From contig MKWN01000003.1 in assembly GCA_001899775.1 (NCBI GenBank), positions 1-64,000 on the forward strand: DNA of 64,000 nucleotides. The letters run 5' to 3'. A program made the translations under genes and the position numbers. Each line of letters opens with the position of its first letter. Position 1 is the first letter of the stretch. This DNA comes from Thiobacillus sp. 65-29 (GTDB lineage: Bacteria; Pseudomonadota; Gammaproteobacteria; Burkholderiales; Thiobacillaceae). The notes below the pieces were generated by a model, which was not told where the DNA came from, did no database searches, and saw nothing but the letters and a program-made list of their open reading frames with translations. This document shows positions 46,125 through 56,586 of the stretch, in pieces.

Positions 46125-47501
46125 ATGCCCTTCATCCCCCACACCGAAGAAGACGTCTCCGCCATGCTCAGCACCATCGGCGCCCAAAGCATCGACGCGC
46201 TGTTCGACGAAATTCCGCCCGCGCTCCTGACCGGGTCGCTCGAGGGTGTTCCGGAAGGCCTGTCCGAGATGGCGGTGGCGCGGCTGATGCAGGAGCGCGC
46301 CGCGGCCGACGGGTTCTGGTCGAACTTCATCGGCGCCGGGGTGTACGAGCACCACATCCCCGCGGCGATCTGGCAGATCACCACGCGCGGCGAGTTCTAT
46401 TCGGCCTACACGCCCTATCAGGCGGAAGCGAGTCAGGGCACGCTGCAACTGATCTACGAATACCAGACGATGATGACCCGGCTGACCGGGCTCGACGTGT
46501 CGAACGCCTCGCTCTACGACGGCGCCTCGGCGCTGGCGGAAGCGGTACTGATGGCGGTCAGGTCACACAAGACCTCGCGCCGCGTGCTGGTGCCGAAGAC
46601 GGTGCATCCGATCTACCGCCGCGCCGCGCTCACGACGGTGAAGAATCAGGGCATCGAACTGGTCGAACTCGACTACGACCCGGTGAGCGGCAAGACAGTG
46701 CTGCCGGCCGACCCTGGCGTCTTCGCCGGCCTGGTGATTCCGCAACCCAACTTCTTCGGCGTGCTGGAAGACGTGCACGCGCTCACCGACTGGGCACACG
46801 AAAAAGGCGCGCTGGCGATCGCGCTGGTCAACCCGACCACGCTCGCGGTGCTCGAAGCGCCCGGCAAGTGGGGGACGACCGGCGCCGACATTGCCGTCGG
46901 CGAAGGCCAGCCGCTGGGCGCGCCGATGGCCTCGGGGGGGCCCTACTTCGGCTTCATGTGCTGCCGCCAGGCCTTCGTGCGGCAGATGCCGGGGCGTATC
47001 GTCGGCCGCACCGTCGACCTCGATGGCAAGCCCGGCTTCGCGCTCACGTTACAAGCCCGTGAGCAGCACATCCGCCGCTCCAAGGCGACCTCCAACATCT
47101 GCACCAACCAGGGCCTGGTCGTCACCGCGGCGACACAATACCTGTCGCTGCTCGGTCCACAGGGCCTCGCCCGCGTCGCCTCCACGAGCCACGCCAGCAC
47201 CGTCGCGCTGGCCGAGAAGCTCGCGGCGATTCCCGGCGTCACGCGAGCATTTGCCTCGCCCTGTTTCCACGAAGTGGTGCTGAAGCTCAAGGACAACGCA
47301 CACGACGTGCTGCGCGCGCTGCGCGCGCAGGGCATCCTCGGCGGGCTGGATATCTCCGCCTGGTATCCCGAGCTTGGCCAGGCAATCCTGGTGTGCGTCA
47401 CCGAGACCAAGACCGATGCCGATCTCGACCATTACGTGCAACAAATGGAGCGCATCCTGTCGAAGCGGCGCGAGGCGCCACCGTGCGCGTACAAGAGTTG
47501 A
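46125..47501 (+). CDS. gcvPA: Glycine dehydrogenase (decarboxylating) subunit 1
   Basis: 458 aa N-terminal half of the P protein, encoded separately from gcv[17 protein letters not shown] start, [27 protein letters not shown] and NASLYDG, all conserved. With subunit 2 it decarboxylates glycine using PLP. Full length for the split form. Confidence 0.96.
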   Translation: MPFIPHTEEDVSAMLSTIGAQSIDALFDEIPPALLTGSLEGVPEGLSEMAVARLMQERAAADGFWSNFIGAGVYEHHIPAAIWQITTRGEFYSAYTPYQAEASQGTLQLIYEYQTMMTRLTGLDVSNASLYDGASALAEAVLMAVRSHKTSRRVLVPKTVHPIYRRAALTTVKNQGIELVELDYDPVSGKTVLPADPGVFAGLVIPQPNFFGVLEDVHALTDWAHEKGALAIALVNPTTLAVLEAPGKWGTTGADIAVGEGQPLGAPMASGGPYFGFMCCRQAFVRQMPGRIVGRTVDLDGKPGFALTLQAREQHIRRSKATSNICTNQGLVVTAATQYLSLLGPQGLARVASTSHASTVALAEKLAAIPGVTRAFASPCFHEVVLKLKDNAHDVLRALRAQGILGGLDISAWYPELGQAILVCVTETKTDADLDHYVQQMERILSKRREAPPCAYKS

Positions 47502-47507
47502 TGTTTT

Positions 47508-47591
47508 GTCCGCGAAGGACGCGAAGAAACGCGAAGAAAATCAAACACCATTCAGGTTTTTCTTCGCGTTTCTTCGCGTCCTTCGCGGATG
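47508..47591. repeat. gcv-spacer hairpin repeat (family C), copy 3
   Basis: CCGCGAAGGACGCGAAG and CTTCGCGTCCTTCGCGG arms with internal ACGCGAAGAAAATCAAAC, between gcvPA and tpx. Confidence 0.88.
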
Positions 47592-47615
47592 AATGATTTT
47601 CAAAGGAGAGCAAAC

Positions 47616-48107
47616 ATGGCAGTCACGTTAGGCGGCAACCCCATCGACGTAACCGGCACCTTCCCGAAGGTCGGCGACATCGCACCCGATTTCAGGCTGG
47701 TCAACAAGGATCTGGCCGACGTCTCGCTCGCCGAGTTCGCCGGCAAGAAGAAGATCCTCAACATCGTGCCGAGCCTGGACACCCCGGTGTGCGCGACCTC
47801 GACGAAAAAATTCAACGACGCCGCGTCGGACAAGGTTGTCGTGCTGGTGATCTCCGCCGACCTGCCGTTCGCGCAAAGCCGCTTCTGCGGCGCCGAGGCA
47901 CCCAACGTCGTCACGCTGTCGACGCTGCGCGGCGGCGCCGAATTCAAGCGCAACTACGGCGTCGACATCACCAGCGGCCCGCTCGCCGGCGTCACCGCGC
48001 GCGCGGTCATCGTGCTGGACGAAGCCAACAAGGTACTGCATGCCGAACTCGTTCCCGAGATCAAGCAGGAGCCGAACTACGAGGCCGCATTGGCTGCATT
48101 GAAATAG
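47616..48107 (+). CDS. tpx: Thiol peroxidase (Tpx, atypical 2-Cys peroxiredoxin)
   Basis: 163 aa thioredoxin-dependent lipid/hydrogen peroxide reductase. Peroxidatic Cys in [15 protein letters not shown] (about residue 60) and resolving Cys in [10 protein letters not shown] (about 93). ATG 47616 with AAAGGAGAG. Placed inside the glycine cleavage operon between the two P subunits, which is unusual. Confidence 0.95.
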   Translation: MAVTLGGNPIDVTGTFPKVGDIAPDFRLVNKDLADVSLAEFAGKKKILNIVPSLDTPVCATSTKKFNDAASDKVVVLVISADLPFAQSRFCGAEAPNVVTLSTLRGGAEFKRNYGVDITSGPLAGVTARAVIVLDEANKVLHAELVPEIKQEPNYEAALAALK

Positions 48108-48210
48108 GGATCAGGGGTCAGGATTCAGGGATCAGGGGTGGAGCGGCTTCGCCGCGCCAGTTCGATTCCGGTTTTCCCTGGCCCCTGAATCCTGAATCCT
48201 GACCCCTGAC
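48108..48210. repeat. ATCAGG-type palindromic repeat (family B), copy 2
   Basis: Between tpx and gcvPB: left arm with ATCAGGGGTCAGG units, right arm CCTGAATCCTGAATCCTGAC, middle with GGCTTCGCCGCGCC. Ends 4 bp before the gcvPB ATG, so no normal Shine-Dalgarno sequence is present. Same family as 37750-37866. Confidence 0.8.
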
Positions 48211-48214
48211 AAAC

Positions 48215-49666
48215 ATGCTGATCTTCGACCATTCCCGCCCCGGCCGCACCGCCACTGCCCAGTTGCCCGCCGCCGGCGGCAGCCTCGACGACCTGCCCGC
48301 AGAACTGCGCCGCCGCGACGCGCCGGCGTTGCCCGAGGTGTCCGAACTCGACGTCGTGCGTCACTACACGCGTCTCAGCCAGAAGAACTTCTCCATCGAC
48401 ACGCAGTTCTACCCGCTCGGCTCGTGCACGATGAAATACAACCCGCGCGCGTGCAATTCGCTGGCGATGCTGCCGCAGTTCCTCGCGCGCCATCCGGCGA
48501 GCCCGGACGACACGGGACAGGGCTTTCTCGCCTGCATGTTCGAGCTGCAGGAAATGCTGCAGGAGGTGTCCGGCATGGCTGCGGTGTCGCTGGCGCCGAT
48601 GGCCGGGGCACACGGTGAATTCGCCGGGGTGGCGATGATCCGCGCCTATCACGACGCGCGCGGCGACACGGCACGCCGCGAGATCATCGTTCCCGACGCC
48701 GCGCACGGTACCAACCCGGCGACGGCGACGATGTGCGGCTACACGGTGAAGGAAATCCCCACCGATGCCAGCGGCTCGGTCGATCTCGCCGCGTTGCGCG
48801 CCGCGGTCGGCCCGCAGACGGCGGGGCTGATGCTGACCAACCCGTCGACACTCGGCGTGTTCGAGAAGACCATCGTTGACATCCAGAAGATCGTCCACGA
48901 CGCCGGCGGCCTGCTCTATTACGACGGCGCCAACCTCAACGCCATCCTCGGCAAGGTGCGTCCCGGCGACATGGGCTTCGACGTCATCCATCTGAACCTG
49001 CACAAGACCTTCTCCACCCCGCACGGCGGCGGCGGGCCCGGCGCGGGACCGGTGGGCGTGGCCGAGCGCCTGCTGCCCTTTCTGCCGATTCCCCTGGTGC
49101 TGAACGAGCGCGGCTTCTATCGCCTCGCCAGCGACGCCGACCGCCCGCAGTCGATCGGCCGCCTGTCGGCCAACCTCGGCAATGCCGGCGTGCTGATGCG
49201 CGCCTACGTCTACGCGCGCATGCTCGGCCGCACCGGTATGCTGCGCGTCGCCGAATACGCCACGCTCAACGCCAACTACCTGATGGCGAAGCTGCGCGCC
49301 GCCGGTTTCGAACTCGCCTACCCCGAGCGCCGCGCCAGTCACGAGTTCATCGTCACGCTGAAGAAACTGAAGGACACCACCGGTGTTTCCGCGATGGATT
49401 TCGCCAAGCGCCTGCTGGACTATGGTTTCCACGCGCCGACCACCTACTTCCCGCTGCTGGTTCCGGAATGCCTGCTGATCGAGCCGACCGAGACGGAGAG
49501 CCGTGCAACGCTCGACAGTTTCGTCGAAGCCATGACGGTGATCCGCCACGAAGCCGAAACCCATCCCGAGCTCGTCAAGGGCGCCCCGCACACCCTGCCG
49601 GTGCGTCGCCTCGACGACGTGCGCGCCGCGCGCGAACTCGATCTGGCATATCGGCCAGCCGGCTGA
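48215..49666 (+). CDS. gcvPB: Glycine dehydrogenase (decarboxylating) subunit 2
   Basis: 483 aa C-terminal half of the P protein with the PLP-binding Lys in [18 protein letters not shown]. Also [24 protein letters not shown] and the closing [10 protein letters not shown]. Full length. Dimer partner of gcvPA despite the intervening tpx. Confidence 0.96.
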   Translation: MLIFDHSRPGRTATAQLPAAGGSLDDLPAELRRRDAPALPEVSELDVVRHYTRLSQKNFSIDTQFYPLGSCTMKYNPRACNSLAMLPQFLARHPASPDDTGQGFLACMFELQEMLQEVSGMAAVSLAPMAGAHGEFAGVAMIRAYHDARGDTARREIIVPDAAHGTNPATATMCGYTVKEIPTDASGSVDLAALRAAVGPQTAGLMLTNPSTLGVFEKTIVDIQKIVHDAGGLLYYDGANLNAILGKVRPGDMGFDVIHLNLHKTFSTPHGGGGPGAGPVGVAERLLPFLPIPLVLNERGFYRLASDADRPQSIGRLSANLGNAGVLMRAYVYARMLGRTGMLRVAEYATLNANYLMAKLRAAGFELAYPERRASHEFIVTLKKLKDTTGVSAMDFAKRLLDYGFHAPTTYFPLLVPECLLIEPTETESRATLDSFVEAMTVIRHEAETHPELVKGAPHTLPVRRLDDVRAARELDLAYRPAG

Positions 49667-49668
49667 AC

Positions 49669-50046
49669 ATGGACGAGCCGGCCAGCCCGTTCAAGGGCAA
49701 GACGGGCGTGCGGCGTCTTTTCAATGCCGCGGGCTTCTCCTGGGCCGGGCTCCGTGCGGCGCTGCGTCATGAGGACGCGTTTCGCCAGGAAGCGCTGCTG
49801 TTCGTTCTATTGCTGCCGCTCGCCCTGTATCTCGGCGACACCGGCATGGAGCGCGCGCTGCTGATCGCGCCGCTGTTCGGCGTCCTCATCGTCGAATTGC
49901 TGAACGCCGCACTGGAAGCACTGGCCGACCGCGTGTCGCTGGAACACCACCCGCTCATCAAGCGCGCCAAGGACATGGGCAGCGCGGCGGTCCTGCTCGC
50001 ACTGGCGAACGTGCTGGCAGTGTGGGGGCTGGTCTTGTTCGGCTGA
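49669..50046 (+). CDS. dgkA: Diacylglycerol kinase (prokaryotic, membrane)
   Basis: 125 aa, three membrane helices. Conserved ELLNAALEALADR and HPLIKRAKDMGSAAVLLA. Phosphorylates diacylglycerol for phospholipid recycling. ATG 49669, 2 bp after the gcvPB stop; the longer frame upstream is inside gcvPB. Confidence 0.92.
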   Translation: MDEPASPFKGKTGVRRLFNAAGFSWAGLRAALRHEDAFRQEALLFVLLLPLALYLGDTGMERALLIAPLFGVLIVELLNAALEALADRVSLEHHPLIKRAKDMGSAAVLLALANVLAVWGLVLFG

Positions 50047-50168
50047 ATGGTCAATAATTGTGCCGCCTCACGGCGGGCACGATGATTGCAGGTCGAAGGG
50101 CCCGTACTGCAATCCGGCTGCGCTTTGCATAACCCGAACAACAAGCATGTGCGTTTGACCCTGACCGC

Positions 50169-51719
50169 GTGAACCTGAAACCCGCCTGCCTGCTGCTGTG
50201 TCTCGCCCATGTCCATTCCGCGGCTGCGCTCGGACTCGGCGACCTGGAGGTGCGATCCGCACTCGGGCAGCCGCTGCATGCAACGGTAAAAATTCTCGCG
50301 CCGGGGGCGGCCGACAGCGCCGAATGCTTCACCCTGCAAGCCTCTGCCGACGCCGCTTCGGCATTGCCGCGCACGCAACTCGAGCTCGAGCGTCACGGCG
50401 ACCAGGCCCTGCTGCACATTCGTTCGACGCAAACCGTCTACGATCCGGTCCTGCAATTTTCCGTCACCACCGAGTGTGAGACCCGCCTGCAGCGTGAGTA
50501 CGTGCTGCTGCTCGACCCCCCTGCTGCGATCACGCCGCCTGCGGTAGCCGAAGCGCCCCGCGTTGCGGCCGCCACGGACGCCGCCGCATCGGTTCCACGC
50601 GCGCGGCCCGCCAGGCGCGCGCACGCCGCGTCCACCCAGGGTGCAACGCGCACACGCAGCGCAAGCGCGCACGCGCAGGCCATGGCGGCCCCGCGTCTGG
50701 TGCTGTCCGGCCGCAGACTGGCCGGCGTGGGTCCGGACGGTTTGGCGCTGCGCCTCGACACCGGCCTGCCCGATCTCGACCGTCCACGCACCGAGACACT
50801 CACCGCCACCGAACTGTCGGACGATAACACCGCACTGACCCGCAAACTGGCGCATCTCGAATCCCAGCTCGGCGAACTGCAGCGGCGCAACGCCGAACTC
50901 GAAGCGCGCAAGTCGGCGGGGACCGTCACCGCGAGCACACCGGCCGCCGCCGTACCCCGACGCGCCGACCCACCGCAGTGGCCGCTTTATCTGCTCGTCG
51001 CTGGCCTCGTCACCGGGGCGGGTGCCCTCGTCGTGTGGATGCGCCGCCGCAACCGCACGAGCGTGGTTCTGCCGGACGACGAATGGCATGCGCCCCCGCC
51101 GATTCCACGGCGTGCAGTCACCACGGCCGCCGTCGCAGACAACCCGGCCGATGTCGATGTCACCAAGCCTGTGCATACGGCCAACAGCATGGCAGAACCT
51201 CCCCTGATGAACGTCGAACCACCGCGCCGCACCGGACCCATGTTCGCCATGCTGCCCGTGGAAGAGAACCCGGAAGTGAAGGACGACATCCTCGACCAGG
51301 CCGAGGTGTTCATGGCGCACGGCCACGGCGACTTCGCCATTCACCTGCTGCAGGAGCATCTGCGCGACGCACCGGACGAATCGCCCGTACCGTGGCTGCT
51401 GCTGCTCGACCTGCTGCACCGAGCCGGCGACAACGCTGGGTATGCCGCCGCCAGCACGCAGTGTCGGCGTCACTACAACATCGACCTCACCCAGCCACCG
51501 GTTTCCCAGGATATCGAGGTCGGCCCGGGCCTGGAGGCGTATCGGCACGTGATGGAGCGCGTCGTGCAGATGTGGCGGTCCGCCGAAATCGAGGATTTCC
51601 TGCGCGAACTCGTTTACGACGATCGCGGCGGCACCCGCGTCGGCTTCGAGCCAAGTGCCTACCGCGACATCCTGCTGTTGCGCGCGATCGCGCAGGAGAC
51701 GCTGGCGCACGCACGCTGA
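50169..51719 (+). CDS. FimV-like N-terminal domain membrane protein
   Basis: 516 aa. GTG start; signal peptide (CLLLCLAHVHSAAA) followed at once by LGLGDLEVRSALGQPLHA, the TIGR03505-type FimV/HubP N-terminus. A coiled-coil segment (about 225-245), one membrane helix (about 276-295), and a cytosolic helical C-terminus with TPR-like repeats (residues about 375-445). Shorter than FimV, with no LysM motif seen. May organise the pole or type IV pili together with pilMNOPQ. Confidence 0.78.
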   Translation: MNLKPACLLLCLAHVHSAAALGLGDLEVRSALGQPLHATVKILAPGAADSAECFTLQASADAASALPRTQLELERHGDQALLHIRSTQTVYDPVLQFSVTTECETRLQREYVLLLDPPAAITPPAVAEAPRVAAATDAAASVPRARPARRAHAASTQGATRTRSASAHAQAMAAPRLVLSGRRLAGVGPDGLALRLDTGLPDLDRPRTETLTATELSDDNTALTRKLAHLESQLGELQRRNAELEARKSAGTVTASTPAAAVPRRADPPQWPLYLLVAGLVTGAGALVVWMRRRNRTSVVLPDDEWHAPPPIPRRAVTTAAVADNPADVDVTKPVHTANSMAEPPLMNVEPPRRTGPMFAMLPVEENPEVKDDILDQAEVFMAHGHGDFAIHLLQEHLRDAPDESPVPWLLLLDLLHRAGDNAGYAAASTQCRRHYNIDLTQPPVSQDIEVGPGLEAYRHVMERVVQMWRSAEIEDFLRELVYDDRGGTRVGFEPSAYRDILLLRAIAQETLAHAR

Positions 51720-51863
51720 ACGTCGGGGCTTTTTTGTCGGCCGCGTCCCCCCGGCGCCGTCCGGCCAGCACGCGGGGGACACTGTCAAAACCCTCGAAAC
51801 TTGCACAAATCCGCGGCGGCGCGCTGCGTATAATCCCGTAGTCCCATTCAACCCGGTTTCATC

Positions 51864-52796
51864 ATGCGCACCCTCATCTGCGGCTCGCTCGCCTTCGATT
51901 CCATCATGGTCTTCCAGGACCACTTCAAGCATCACATCCTGCCCGACAAGATCCACATGCTGAACGTGTCCTTCCTGGTGCCGGAAATGCGCCGCGAATT
52001 CGGCGGCTGCGCCGGCAACATCGCGTACAACCTGAAACTGCTCGGCGGCGATCCGGTCATCATGGCCACCGTCGGCGATGACTTCGGCGTCTACGCCGAC
52101 CGTCTCGACACGCTCGGCCTCACGCGCGAAGCGGTGCGCCGCCTGCCCGGCACCTTCACCGCGCAGGCCTTCATCACCACCGATCTCGCCGATAACCAGA
52201 TCACCGCCTTCCACCCCGGCGCGATGAATTTCTCTCACGAGAACGACGCTGGCAAAGTGCCGGACATCGGCCTGGGCATCGTCTCGCCCGACGGCCGCGA
52301 AGGCATGCTCAACCACTGCCGCCAGTTCCACGCCGCGGGCATTCCCTTCGCGTTCGACCCGGGCCAGGGCATGCCGCTGTTTTCCGGTGAGGAACTGCTG
52401 GAAATGGTCGACCTCGCCGACTACGTGACGCTCAACGACTACGAGGCCGAGTTGCTGCAGACGCGCACCGGCCAACCGCTCGACGCGCTGGCGGCACGCG
52501 TGAAATGCCTGGTGGTGACGCGCGGCGAAGCGGGTTCGCGCTTTCACGTCGATGGCCGCCGCTTCGACATTCCGGTGGTGCCGGCGCGCGCAGTGGTCGA
52601 TCCGACCGGCTGCGGCGACGCCTACCGTGCCGGCCTGCTCCACGGCATCGCCCACGGCTGGGACTGGGAAGCCACCGGCCAACTGGCGAGCGTGATGGGG
52701 TCGCTGAAAATCGAGCAGCGCGGCGGACAGAACCATGCACCGGCGCGCGAGGACATTGCCACGCGCCTGCGCGATGCTTTCGGCTGGACACTGTAA
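51864..52796 (+). CDS. PfkB-family carbohydrate/nucleoside kinase
   Basis: 310 aa ribokinase fold. Substrate-side FGGCAGNIAYNLKLLGG (about 44-60) and the ATP/anion-hole DPTGCGDAYRAG with catalytic Asp (about 250). Resembles adenosine-kinase-like proteins common in betaproteobacteria. Substrate not deducible. Confidence 0.88.
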   Translation: MRTLICGSLAFDSIMVFQDHFKHHILPDKIHMLNVSFLVPEMRREFGGCAGNIAYNLKLLGGDPVIMATVGDDFGVYADRLDTLGLTREAVRRLPGTFTAQAFITTDLADNQITAFHPGAMNFSHENDAGKVPDIGLGIVSPDGREGMLNHCRQFHAAGIPFAFDPGQGMPLFSGEELLEMVDLADYVTLNDYEAELLQTRTGQPLDALAARVKCLVVTRGEAGSRFHVDGRRFDIPVVPARAVVDPTGCGDAYRAGLLHGIAHGWDWEATGQLASVMGSLKIEQRGGQNHAPAREDIATRLRDAFGWTL

Positions 52797-52858
52797 GGCG
52801 ACTGCGTCGGCGCGCATCGGTCGGGAACATTCCGGCCCGCTTCTGGCCTATAGTGAAT

Positions 52859-52980
52859 TGATCCCGGATTATCCAATAGACCGTAGGTCGGATTTCAGCC
52901 CGACATGTCGGGCTGAAGCTCGACCTACATCCCGTTGATTTTTCACGTACGAACGTTCCAATGGATTTTTCGGGTTGATT
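52859..52980. repeat. Long intergenic palindrome (family A), copy 2
   Basis: In the 302-bp gap 52797-53098, inverted relative to 35012-35128 and matching it nearly end to end: ATCCCGGATTATCCAATAG, central GTAGGTCG ... CGACCTAC hairpin, then CCAATGGATTTTTCGGGTT. Confidence 0.8.
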
Positions 52981-52989
52981 CTGTATTCC

Positions 52990-53062
52990 GCACCACAGAG
53001 ACACCGAGGCACAGAGAAACTTGAAAAACAATGTTTTTTCTCTATGTCCCTGTGGTTCAACT
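52990..53062. repeat. Palindrome of the CCACAGAGACAC type
   Basis: CACCACAGAGACACCGAGG ... CTCTATGTCCCTGTGGTTC forms a long imperfect hairpin right after family A copy 2 and about 37 bp before the lipoprotein gene. Confidence 0.7.
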
Positions 53063-53098
53063 ACTTTTTTCAGGTTGATTGACCAAAGGACTCCTGCA

Positions 53099-53557
53099 AT
53101 GCAGACGCGAACCCTGTTACCCGTTCTTCTCGTTCTCCCCTTCCTCACTCTGGGTGGTTGCGCGTCCGGCCTCGGCGGCAAGGATTACAGCCGCGAGCAG
53201 GCGCGCGTGGTGCAGCAGGTGCAGATGGGTGTGGTCGAGTCGGTACGCGAAGTGAACATCGAAGGCACCAAGACGCCGATCGGCGCCGGCGCCGGCGCAG
53301 TGGTCGGCGGCGTCGCCGGCAGCACGGTCGGCGGCGGTCGTGGCAGCGTCATCGGCGCGACCGTGGGCGCGGTGCTCGGCGGTGTCGGTGGCGCCGCAGC
53401 CGAGGAAGCGGTCACCCGCCAGAAGGGCGTCGAAATCACCGTCAAGCTCGATTCCGGGCGTCTCATCGCCATCACCCAGGCCGCCGACGAAGGCTTTCGC
53501 GTCGGTGATCGCGTGCGCGTCCTCACCGGCGGCGGCACCACGCGCGTGTCGCACTGA
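53099..53557 (+). CDS. Glycine-zipper outer-membrane lipoprotein (SlyB/Pcp type)
   Basis: 152 aa. Lipobox LGGC after a short signal, then a region with repeated GxxxG (GAGAGAVVGGVAG, GATVGAVLGGVGG) forming a glycine-zipper hairpin, and a C-terminal beta part (VEITVKLDSGRLIAI). ATG 53099 after AAAGGACTCC. Envelope-stability role inferred from the family. Confidence 0.88.
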   Translation: MQTRTLLPVLLVLPFLTLGGCASGLGGKDYSREQARVVQQVQMGVVESVREVNIEGTKTPIGAGAGAVVGGVAGSTVGGGRGSVIGATVGAVLGGVGGAAAEEAVTRQKGVEITVKLDSGRLIAITQAADEGFRVGDRVRVLTGGGTTRVSH

Positions 53558-53708
53558 GCCCGAAAATCACGGCGACGGCGCCGCTCCGGAGTGCGGCCGC
53601 GAACGCCTGCTTATCCCCGGCCGCCTGTCATCGTTTCGCAATCTCCGCGTCACACCGGGGTCACGCCACAACCCCAAACTCACGGCATTCCATTGACGGG
53701 AGTGCCCC

Positions 53709-54458
53709 ATGCTCGACGTTCGCAGAACCCTCCAGCCGGCGCTTACCGGTCGTTACCATGTTTCACTGGCGGTGGACGACAGCGAAATCCGTGAGGCGCA
53801 GCGCCTGCGTTACAAGGTGTTCGCCGAGGAAATGGGCGCCCGCCTGGCTTCACCGCTGCCCGGCCACGACATCGACCTGTACGATCCGTTCTGCGACCAC
53901 CTGCTCCTGCGCGAGCTCGACGGCGGCGAGTTGATCGGTACCTATCGCATCCTGCCGCCCGACGCTGCGCGGCGCGTCGGCGGCTATTATTCCGAGCAGG
54001 AATTCGACCTCACCCGGCTGCATTGCCTGCGCCCGCGCATGGCCGAACTGGGACGCTCGTGCGTGCATCCGGCACACCGCGGCGGCACGGCCGTCACCCG
54101 CCTGTGGCGCGGACTGGCCGATTACATGATGCGCTACGGTTATGAATACCTGGTCGGCTGCGCCAGTATCGGCATGGCCGACGGCGGGCACCTCGCGGCG
54201 GGCGTACATCGCCAGCTCGCGGAACGCCAGTTGGCGCCGATCGAATGGCGCGTCACCCCGCGCACGCGCCTGCCCGTGGAGTCGCTCGACAACGGCCAGC
54301 CGGTCGCGCTGCCGCCGCTCATCAAGGGCTACATGCGCGCTGGCGCCATGCTGTGCGGGGAGCCGGCATGGGATCCCGACTTCAACACCGCCGATTTGCT
54401 GCTGCTGTTGCCGATGCAGCAGCTTGACCGTGCCTACGCCCGCCACTTCATGGGGTAG
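53709..54458 (+). CDS. olsB: Ornithine lipid N-acyltransferase OlsB-like (GNAT)
   Basis: 249 aa acyltransferase: RLRYKVFAEEMGA (about 37-49), LIGTYRILPPDAA and AELGRSCVHPAHRGG are typical of OlsB, which makes lyso-ornithine lipid from ornithine and 3-hydroxyacyl-ACP. Directly followed by a PlsC-type O-acyltransferase 16 bp away, the classic olsB-olsA pair. Confidence 0.85.
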   Translation: MLDVRRTLQPALTGRYHVSLAVDDSEIREAQRLRYKVFAEEMGARLASPLPGHDIDLYDPFCDHLLLRELDGGELIGTYRILPPDAARRVGGYYSEQEFDLTRLHCLRPRMAELGRSCVHPAHRGGTAVTRLWRGLADYMMRYGYEYLVGCASIGMADGGHLAAGVHRQLAERQLAPIEWRVTPRTRLPVESLDNGQPVALPPLIKGYMRAGAMLCGEPAWDPDFNTADLLLLLPMQQLDRAYARHFMG

Positions 54459-54474
54459 GCCGTACAATGCCGGC

Positions 54475-55269
54475 GTGATCCTCACCCGCGCGCCCGTCCT
54501 GATTCGCCGTATCGTCCGCCTCGCCCTGCTCACCCTGCACACGGCGACGGGCGTGGTGCTCGCGGCACTGGCGCTGCCCTGGCTCGGCGCGCGCCAGCGC
54601 GATACGCTGATCGTGGCATGGTCGCGCATGCTGCTCGGACTGCTGGGCGTGCGCGCCATCGTCGCCCCTGCGCCCACGGTGCCTGGCGGCGCGCTGCTGG
54701 TGTGCAACCACGTCTCGTGGCTCGACATCTTTGTCATCCTCCTCGGCCGCCGCGTGCACTTCGTCTCCAAATCCGAGGTGCGCGCCTGGCCGATGGCGGG
54801 CTGGCTCGCACACCAGGCCGGCACACTGTTCCTCGAACGCGGCCGCCGCGCCGACACGCTGCGCATCAACGCCGATATGGCCGCGCTGCTGCAGGACGGC
54901 GCGTGGGTCGCGGTGTTCCCGGAGGGCACCACCAGCGACGGTCGCACCCTGCGCCGTTTTCTCCCCTCGCTGCTGCAACCGGCGGTGGACCTGGACTGTC
55001 CCGTCGTGCCGGCGGCGCTGCGCTATCGCACGCTCGACGGCGCCTACAGTGCCGCCCCGGCCTATGTCGACCGGATGAGCCTGTGGCGCAGCCTGCTCGC
55101 CATCACCGGCGCGCCCGGCCTCGTCGCCGAGCTGCGCTTCGGCGAACCCATCCCGCCCAACGGCCACCGGCGCGATCTCGCGGCGGCGGCGGAAGCGGCG
55201 ACGGCTAGCCTTTTGGGGATTGCGCCTGCGGACACGGCACCGCGAACACCTGGCGGTCCTCCAGTCTGA
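54475..55269 (+). CDS. olsA: Lyso-ornithine lipid O-acyltransferase OlsA-like (PlsC family)
   Basis: 264 aa from GTG 54475. N-terminal membrane helix, then NHVSWLDIF (HX4D) and [10 protein letters not shown] acyltransferase motifs. Completes ornithine lipid next to olsB, though a role as 1-acylglycerol-phosphate acyltransferase is not excluded. Its last 65 bp overlap the end of the convergent apaH gene. Confidence 0.85.
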   Translation: MILTRAPVLIRRIVRLALLTLHTATGVVLAALALPWLGARQRDTLIVAWSRMLLGLLGVRAIVAPAPTVPGGALLVCNHVSWLDIFVILLGRRVHFVSKSEVRAWPMAGWLAHQAGTLFLERGRRADTLRINADMAALLQDGAWVAVFPEGTTSDGRTLRRFLPSLLQPAVDLDCPVVPAALRYRTLDGAYSAAPAYVDRMSLWRSLLAITGAPGLVAELRFGEPIPPNGHRRDLAAAAEAATASLLGIAPADTAPRTPGGPPV

Positions 55270-56026
55270 ATGCCGTCAGGCCGCCACCCCACAGGCAGCC
55301 GGTGTCGAGCGCGACGAGCTCGGGTCGATTGACCAGCCCGAGCGTCGACCAGTGGCCGATGATGAGCGTCGCGTCCGCAGTCCTGCGCCCCGGCGCCTCG
55401 AACCACGGCAGCCAGCCCGCGGGCTGCGTGCCCGGCGCGCCCTTGTAGTGAAATTCCATTTCGCCCGCGGCGGAGCAGTAGCGCAAGCGCGTGAAGGCGT
55501 TGACGATCACGCGCAGGCGCTCGATCCCGCCGAGCGCATCGTCCCACGCCACGGGCACGTTGCCGTACATCTGCCGGAAGAATTCCACGTAGTGCGGTCC
55601 ATGCAGCACCGCCTCTACCTCCGCCGCGCGGGCGAGCGTGTCGTCCACACTCCATTGCGGCAGCACCCCGGCATGCACCATCAGATAACCGTCCTCGCGC
55701 CAGGCGAGCCTGCGATGGCGCAGCCAGTGCATCAGTTCGTCGCGGTCCGGCGCCGCCAGCACGGCATCGAGCGTGTCGCCCTTGTAGATCCGGCCAAAGC
55801 CCTCCGCCAGCGCCAGGAGGTGCAGATCGTGGTTGCCGAGCACACATACCGCGGCCTCGCCCAGGTCCCGGACGCTGCGCAACACCGCAAGCGAATCCGG
55901 CCCACGGTTGACCAGATCACCGACAAACCACAGGCGGTCGGCGGCTGGATCGAAGCGGATGGCATCGAGCAGACGCAGGAGGGAAGCATGGCAGCCCTGG
56001 ATGTCGCCAATGGCATAGGTGGGCAT
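55205..56026 (-). CDS. apaH: Symmetrical bis(5'-nucleosyl)-tetraphosphatase
   Basis: 273 aa, hydrolyses Ap4A to two ADP. Metallophosphoesterase motifs GDIQG (7-11), GDLVNRG and GNHD, then distal GHWSTLG. ATG 56026 begins [13 protein letters not shown], as in the family; upstream frame to 56158 is unsupported. 3' end overlaps olsA tail to tail. Confidence 0.93.
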   Translation of the reverse strand: MPTYAIGDIQGCHASLLRLLDAIRFDPAADRLWFVGDLVNRGPDSLAVLRSVRDLGEAAVCVLGNHDLHLLALAEGFGRIYKGDTLDAVLAAPDRDELMHWLRHRRLAWREDGYLMVHAGVLPQWSVDDTLARAAEVEAVLHGPHYVEFFRQMYGNVPVAWDDALGGIERLRVIVNAFTRLRYCSAAGEMEFHYKGAPGTQPAGWLPWFEAPGRRTADATLIIGHWSTLGLVNRPELVALDTGCLWGGGLTAFRLEDRQVFAVPCPQAQSPKG

Positions 56027-56193
56027 ATAAAATACGGGTTCGTTTGCGTTGTGTAAGCCTGTATCCGTCGTTCCAGCGCAGGCCGGAACCCGGTCGGTCA
56101 AGCCACCAAACCCCGGTGTCTGTCGGGGTGGCGACTTGCCCGCGTCCATTCGCATCATAACGCCCCGCCCGAACCTGCCGTAAAGCCCACGCC

Positions 56194-56586
56194 ATGAAAC
56201 CCCTGATCCGCCTGTTCTTCCGCACCCTCCGCCTTGTCCTCACCCCCTTCGTGCTGCTCGGCTATGCGATCACCCGGCCGCGCGGCATCGCGCGCACGCC
56301 CGAGGCGCAGGCTGCGGTCGACGCGCGCACCCGCACGCTGGCCCTCTATCACTTCCCGACCTGCCCGTTCTGCCTCAAGGTGCGCCGCGCCATGCGTCGC
56401 CTGTCGCTCGATATCGAACTGCGCGACGCGCGCCATGAAGGCCCGCACCGCACGGCACTGATCGCCGGCGGCGGCAAGCCACAGGTGCCCTGTCTCGCCA
56501 TCACCGGCGAGGACGGCACCGTGACATGGCTGTACGAGTCGGACGCCATCATCGCCTGGCTCGACCGCGAATTCGGCGCGGCATGA
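56194..56586 (+). CDS. Membrane-anchored glutaredoxin/GST N-domain-like protein
   Basis: 130 aa. N-terminal hydrophobic helix (about 8-24), then a thioredoxin fold with active-site CPFC (about residues 57-60), the cis-Pro segment KPQVPCL, and [11 protein letters not shown]. Overlaps the rep start by 4 bp. Redox target unknown. Confidence 0.85.
   Translation: MKPLIRLFFRTLRLVLTPFVLLGYAITRPRGIARTPEAQAAVDARTRTLALYHFPTCPFCLKVRRAMRRLSLDIELRDARHEGPHRTALIAGGGKPQVPCLAITGEDGTVTWLYESDAIIAWLDREFGAA

Noticed and set aside
49767-52817. 1016-codon open frame on the minus strand
   Set aside because: Runs opposite dgkA, the FimV-like gene and the PfkB kinase, all with clear motifs; typical GC-frame shadow.
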